From Actinobacteria bacterium RBG_16_64_13 (GTDB lineage: Bacteria; Actinomycetota; Thermoleophilia; RBG-16-64-13), in contig MELN01000062.1 in NCBI GenBank assembly GCA_001768675.1, positions 14,923 through 24,411 on the forward strand: a DNA stretch of 9,489 nt. Direction: 5' to 3'. Position 1 is the stretch's first letter. Each line of letters begins with the position of its first letter. The position numbers and the translations under genes were made by a program. Shown here one piece after another: positions 6,615 through 9,489 of the stretch. Below the pieces are notes generated by a model. The model saw nothing but the letters and a program-made list of their open reading frames with translations. It was not told the origin of the DNA and did no database searches.

Positions 6615-7019
6615 ATGAGCACGGCAAGATTGTATGTGGGAAACCTGGCCTACAGCACCACCAAAGAGGCACTTGAGAAGGCGTTCTCCGCACACGGCCA
6701 AGTGGTGTCGGTCAACCTCATCACCGAGCGTGACACCGGCCGGCCCAAGGGTTTTGCCTTTGTCGAGATGTCCACTCCCGAAGAGGGCGACGCGGCCAAG
6801 ACGGCGCTGAACGGTACGGAGGTCGACGGGCGCGCCATCAATGTCGATAGCGCCCGGGAGCAGGAGCAGCGCAGGCCGGGTGGGTTCGGCGGTAGCCGTG
6901 GCGGCTATGGTGGCGGCAGTAGCGGCGGCTACGGTGGTGGCGGCGGCTACGGCGGACCTGGCGGTGGCGGCGGCTTCGGCGGGCGTGGCGGCAGTAGAGG
7001 CGGTGGCCCTCGCCGGTAG
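6615..7019 (+). CDS. RRM RNA-binding protein with RGG/glycine-rich tail (copy 2)
   Basis: The protein is 134 residues. The RRM domain (4-80) has RNP2 LYVGNL (6-11) and RNP1 KGFAFVEM (45-52). Residue 48 is alanine where copy 1 has glycine; the aromatic residues are kept. The tail (86-134) is longer than in copy 1 and is a true RGG-type region: repeated GGYGG units, several RGG triplets and a C-terminal RR. Such tails add non-specific RNA binding and can promote condensation; this is known for the class, not shown here. The start ATG is preceded by a run of six G ending 4 bases upstream. It is divergent from copy 1 across 252 bases and convergent with uup 22 bases downstream. About 60 percent identity to copy 1 over the RRM (hand count, no gaps) indicates a duplication with tails that have since diverged. 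Confidence 0.93.
   Translation: MSTARLYVGNLAYSTTKEALEKAFSAHGQVVSVNLITERDTGRPKGFAFVEMSTPEEGDAAKTALNGTEVDGRAINVDSAREQEQRRPGGFGGSRGGYGGGSSGGYGGGGGYGGPGGGGGFGGRGGSRGGGPRR
6900..6955 (+). repeat. Glycine-codon repeats in the RRM copy 2 tail
   Basis: The 14-base unit GGCGGCTAYGGYGG occurs at 6900-6913, 6924-6937 and 6942-6955. Each encodes GGYGG in frame. The spacing is irregular, so this is a low-complexity coding repeat and not an array. Confidence 0.8.
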
Positions 7020-7027
7020 CACCGGCG
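7011..7027. terminator. Possible hairpin between convergent RRM copy 2 and uup
   Basis: CGCCGGT and ACCGGCG pair over 7 bp around a 3-base loop that holds the last two bases of the RRM stop codon. On the plus strand a TTTT lies 11 bases further on, which is not a typical U tract, and on the minus strand none is seen. The hairpin may aid transcript ending for either gene, but evidence is weak. Confidence 0.3.
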
Positions 7028-7041
7028 CCGGACGGAGCTTT

Positions 7042-8985
7042 TCAGGTGCCGAGCTCTCCCAGTTCTTCCCACCGGGAATACGCCTCAGCGAGTTCCAACT
7101 CCAGCGCCTCCAGTCGCGCATTGGTCGAGGTCACCCGGGCGGGATCACTCCCGGCATAGAATTCCGACGAACTCAGGGCGGCGATGATCCTGGTCCTCTC
7201 CTCTTCCAGGGCCTCGATCCTCTGAGGCAGCGCTTCCAGTTCCCTGGCTTCTTTGAAGGAGAGCTTGCGCTTCGTCTGCGGGCGCCGCTCCAGCTGAGGT
7301 CGTGCTCCCGGAGGCTGGTCCCCCGCAGCCTGCTCCCGCGCAGGCTGCTCCGCCTTCTTGGCGACCCTCGGTCCGGCCTGCGCCATCCGCTCTGGCCGCT
7401 GACGCAGCCAGTCGTCGTATCCGCCCACATACTCTCTCAGCCGTCCATCGTCCTCGAAGACGAGAGTGGAGGTGACGACGTTGTTCAGAAAGGCCCGGTC
7501 GTGGCTGACCAGCAAGATCGTGCCGCCGTAGGTCAGAAGCCGTTCTTCAAGGAGTGAGAGGGTCTCGGTATCGAGGTCGTTGGTCGGTTCGTCGAGAACC
7601 AGGACGTTCGAGGGGACGCTGAAGAGCTTGGCCAGGAGCAGGCGATTGCGCTCGCCGCCGGAGAGCAACCGCACGGGCGCTTGGATCTGGTCCGGGGAAA
7701 AGAGAAAGTCCTGGAGATACCCGACGACATGCCGTGACGCTTCCCCCACAGAGACCGCGTCGCCACCGTCGGCGATGCTTTCCCTGAGTGTCCGCTCGTC
7801 GTCGAGTTGCGCCCGGAGCTGGTCGAAGTAGGCGATCTTCAGCCCGGCCCCCAGGCGGACCCGGCCTTTCTGGGGTTTCAGTTCTCCCAGGAGAAGCTTG
7901 AGTAGAGTCGTTTTGCCCGATCCGTTGGGGCCGAGAATGCCCACCTTGTCCCCACGGATGATCGCGGTGGAGAAGTCTTCGAGGATTCTCTTCCCGTCGA
8001 AGGCAAACGAGATCTTCTCGGCATCGGCCACGAGCCGCCCGCTACGCCGCGCTTCCACGATCGCGATCTGGGCGTTGCCCGTCCGTTCCCGCCGTCGGTC
8101 GCGTTCGGTCCGAAGCTGCTGCAGGGCTCGCACCCTGCCTTCGTTGCGCGTGCGGCGGGCCTTGACGCCCTGCCTGATCCAGACCTCCTCCTTAGCCAGC
8201 TTCTTGTCAAAATCTTGCCAAGCTTTTTCCTCTACATCCAGCATGGCCTGCCGGCGCTCGAGGTAGGTGGCGTAATCGCAGTCGAAGGACAGGAGGCGGC
8301 CCCGGTCGATCTCGACGATCCGGGTCGCGATCCGCTGCAGAAAGGCGCGGTCATGGGTAACGAAGACGAGCGTCTTGTTGAATCTGAGAAGAAAGTCCTC
8401 CAGCCAGAGGATGGCATCGATGTCCAGGTGGTTGGTGGGCTCGTCCAGCAGCAGAACGTCGGGGTCGTGGGCGAGGGCCCTGGCCAGCAAGGCCCGGCGT
8501 TTCAGGCCCGCGGAGAGCGTTCGGAACTCCGCGTTCTCGTCCAGACCGGCCCAGGAGATCACTTGTTCGACCCGTTGGCGAAAATGCCAGGCGCCGGACG
8601 TCTCCAGCCGGTGCTGGACCTGCTCGAGTTTCTTGAGGAGATCCGGATCGCTCCCCTGGGCCACCCGTAGCGTCAGATGATGGTATCGCTGCAGCAGATC
8701 GAGGTGTCCCTGCCCGCCCGAGGCGACGATGTCATACACCGTCCCGGGCAGGGTGTCGGGGACGTCCTGGGGGAGGAGGGAGACGCGCGTCTCGGCGCCC
8801 TTGACGATCTCGCCCGAATCCGGGGGGATGTCGCCATGGACCATCTTCAGAAGGGTGGACTTGCCGGCCCCGTTCCGGCCCAGAAGACCGATGCGTTGGC
8901 CCGCCTCGATCGGGAGCGTCGCCCCATCCAGCAGAAGCGGTCCGCCGAGACTCACGGAGACGTTGTTGATCCATATCTGCGCCAT
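7042..8985 (-). CDS. uup: ABC-F family ATPase Uup
   Basis: The protein is 647 residues, close to E. coli Uup (about 635). There are two ABC ATPase domains and no membrane segments, so it is a soluble ABC-F protein and not a transporter. Domain 1: Walker A GRNGAGKS (36-43), signature LSAGL (157-161), Walker B VLLLDEPTNHLD (177-188), switch H211. Linker (about 243-305): contains KLAKEEVWIRQGVKARRTRN, characteristic of Uup. Domain 2: Walker A GPNGSGKT (352-359), signature LSGGE (441-445), Walker B VLVLDEPTNDLD (461-472), switch H495. After a proline- and glutamine-rich spacer, residues 575-645 form the C-terminal coiled coil that in Uup binds DNA. Uup acts on ribosomes or on branched DNA and limits transposon precise excision. 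Domain 1 signature departs from LSGGQ. The start at 8985 gives the standard MAQIWINNVSV opening; the frame stays open for 152 more codons upstream but that stretch looks non-coding and overlaps the divergent gene. Confidence 0.95.
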   Translation of the reverse strand: MAQIWINNVSVSLGGPLLLDGATLPIEAGQRIGLLGRNGAGKSTLLKMVHGDIPPDSGEIVKGAETRVSLLPQDVPDTLPGTVYDIVASGGQGHLDLLQRYHHLTLRVAQGSDPDLLKKLEQVQHRLETSGAWHFRQRVEQVISWAGLDENAEFRTLSAGLKRRALLARALAHDPDVLLLDEPTNHLDIDAILWLEDFLLRFNKTLVFVTHDRAFLQRIATRIVEIDRGRLLSFDCDYATYLERRQAMLDVEEKAWQDFDKKLAKEEVWIRQGVKARRTRNEGRVRALQQLRTERDRRRERTGNAQIAIVEARRSGRLVADAEKISFAFDGKRILEDFSTAIIRGDKVGILGPNGSGKTTLLKLLLGELKPQKGRVRLGAGLKIAYFDQLRAQLDDERTLRESIADGGDAVSVGEASRHVVGYLQDFLFSPDQIQAPVRLLSGGERNRLLLAKLFSVPSNVLVLDEPTNDLDTETLSLLEERLLTYGGTILLVSHDRAFLNNVVTSTLVFEDDGRLREYVGGYDDWLRQRPERMAQAGPRVAKKAEQPAREQAAGDQPPGARPQLERRPQTKRKLSFKEARELEALPQRIEALEEERTRIIAALSSSEFYAGSDPARVTSTNARLEALELELAEAYSRWEELGELGT

Positions 8986-8995
8986 CAGGATAGGG

Positions 8996-9001
8996 AGTAT
9001 A
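8996..9001 (-). promoter_or_regulatory. Possible -10 element placed for a near-leaderless uup transcript
   Basis: TATACT on the minus strand lies 10 bases before the uup ATG, so transcription would begin about 4 bases before the start codon. No Shine-Dalgarno and no recognisable -35 are present. Confidence 0.35.
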
Positions 9002-9115
9002 GGGCCAAAGGGGCCGTAGGCGGCCACAGGGCGTTTTCGGACCCTCCAGGTCTCATGTGTCGAGAGCTCCGCGCCGATGTTAATAGGTAAAGCGGCCAAC
9101 AGGGCGGAGTGGTAC

Positions 9116-9489
9116 ATGCCGGGAGCGAGCGGTCTGTCAAAGCGGGAAGAACTGGATCGGCTCATGGCGGAGCTCCGGAGCCTCAGCTCGGACGCGCGCA
9201 AGCGGGAGTTCAAAAAGTGGCGAGCGCACGCGGATGCCACCATCTCCGACCTCTTTGGGCCGCGGCATCGGCTGACCCTCGCTTTCCGCGACGTAACCTT
9301 CGCTCCTGATTTCGGACAGGGTCGTGCGCGGGCCCTCGCCCTACTGAAGTCCGCCAGCAGCGTCCCGGCTACCCCGTCCGGGTCCAAGGCCGCGCCTGCC
9401 CGAGTTGCTGCGACTGCCGCGCCTGCCCGACCTGCTACCACCGCCGCGCCAGCCCGACCTGCTACCGCCGCCGAGCCCGACCGGCTCGA
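9116..9489 (+). CDS. Unrecognised protein, N-terminal part, open at the window edge
   Basis: The frame from ATG 9116 has no stop before base 9489, giving 124 visible residues. GGAG lies 6 bases before the ATG, which supports translation. Residues 5-45 look like charged helix (LSKREELDRLMAELRSL, then REFKKWRAHADATISDLFG), followed by a short strand-like segment (LTLAFRDVTFAPDF, about 53-66). A pattern of basic residues plus W, then a helix ending in FG and a strand with F-x-x-V-x-F, recalls N-terminal segments of some uncharacterised nucleotide- or defence-associated proteins, but I cannot name a family. Residues 91-124 are an Ala/Pro/Arg/Thr-rich linker made of nine-residue repeats, suggesting that a further domain follows outside the window. 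No signal peptide or membrane helix is visible. It is divergent from uup. Because the frame runs off the window it is easily missed by methods that require a stop codon. Confidence 0.65.
   Translation, partial: MPGASGLSKREELDRLMAELRSLSSDARKREFKKWRAHADATISDLFGPRHRLTLAFRDVTFAPDFGQGRARALALLKSASSVPATPSGSKAAPARVAATAAPARPATTAAPARPATAAEPDRL
9386..9466 (+). repeat. 27-bp tandem repeat, three copies, in frame
   Basis: Units at 9386-9412, 9413-9439 and 9440-9466 share the core GCCGCGCC-[AT]-GCCCGA. Units 2 and 3 differ at only two bases. They encode KAAPARVAA, TAAPARPAT and TAAPARPAT. The 27-base period keeps the reading frame, consistent with a coding linker that can change in copy number. Confidence 0.8.

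Noticed and set aside
6870..7016. Repetitive GC-rich stretch that might be a CRISPR-like or non-coding repeat array
   Set aside because: The repeats are short, irregularly spaced and in frame, encoding the RGG/glycine tail of an RRM protein.
6027..7019. RRM proteins as a sign of eukaryotic contamination or recent transfer
   Set aside because: Single-RRM proteins with glycine-rich tails are well known in bacteria, and both genes have bacterial ribosome sites and neighbours.
8986..9441. Upstream extension of the uup frame by 152 codons
   Set aside because: The extension is rich in Arg/Ala/Ser without domain structure, Uup proteins begin at MAQIWINN-like sequence, and it overlaps the opposite-strand gene starting at 9116 that has its own ribosome site.

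Overview
This window comes from a high-GC bacterium. The genes are closely packed, no gap exceeds 300 bases, and start sites are mostly preceded by GG-rich Shine-Dalgarno sequences. The gene set points to a free-living environmental bacterium: a primary sigma factor, a Uup ATPase, a stomatin-like membrane protein, a DUF4388 protein, a 7TM hybrid histidine kinase and two glycine-rich RRM proteins. No gene here fixes the phylum, so I leave placement open. I see no tRNA, rRNA, insertion sequence, CRISPR array or phage gene.

Layout, left to right. (1) Bases 1-258, plus strand: the C-terminal end of a probable radical SAM protein, cut by the window edge. (2) Bases 263-2014, minus strand: a stomatin/SPFH protein followed, 114 bases downstream, by a DUF4388 protein with a C-terminal cysteine cluster. 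(3) Bases 2211-4832, plus strand: an 873-residue hybrid sensor kinase, divergent from the SPFH gene and preceded by a good sigma-70-type promoter. (4) Bases 4861-6362, minus strand: a short RRM RNA-binding protein, then a strong UUCG hairpin, then the primary sigma factor. (5) Bases 6615-7019, plus strand: a second RRM protein, a close paralogue of the first, transcribed away from it across a 252-base region. (6) Bases 7042-8985, minus strand: Uup, an ABC-F ATPase. (7) Bases 9116 to the right edge, plus strand: the start of an unrecognised gene with a charged helical N-terminus and a repetitive Ala/Pro/Arg linker, still open at the window end.

Most of the window is housekeeping: transcription initiation (sigma), RNA handling (two RRM proteins), ribosome or DNA maintenance (Uup), membrane organisation (SPFH) and signalling (kinase, DUF4388). 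The least ordinary points are the RRM-hairpin-sigma arrangement, the divergent RRM pair with a leader that could mask its own Shine-Dalgarno, the cysteine cluster on the DUF4388 protein, and the unknown gene at the right edge. I do not see convincing evidence of a new multi-gene system.
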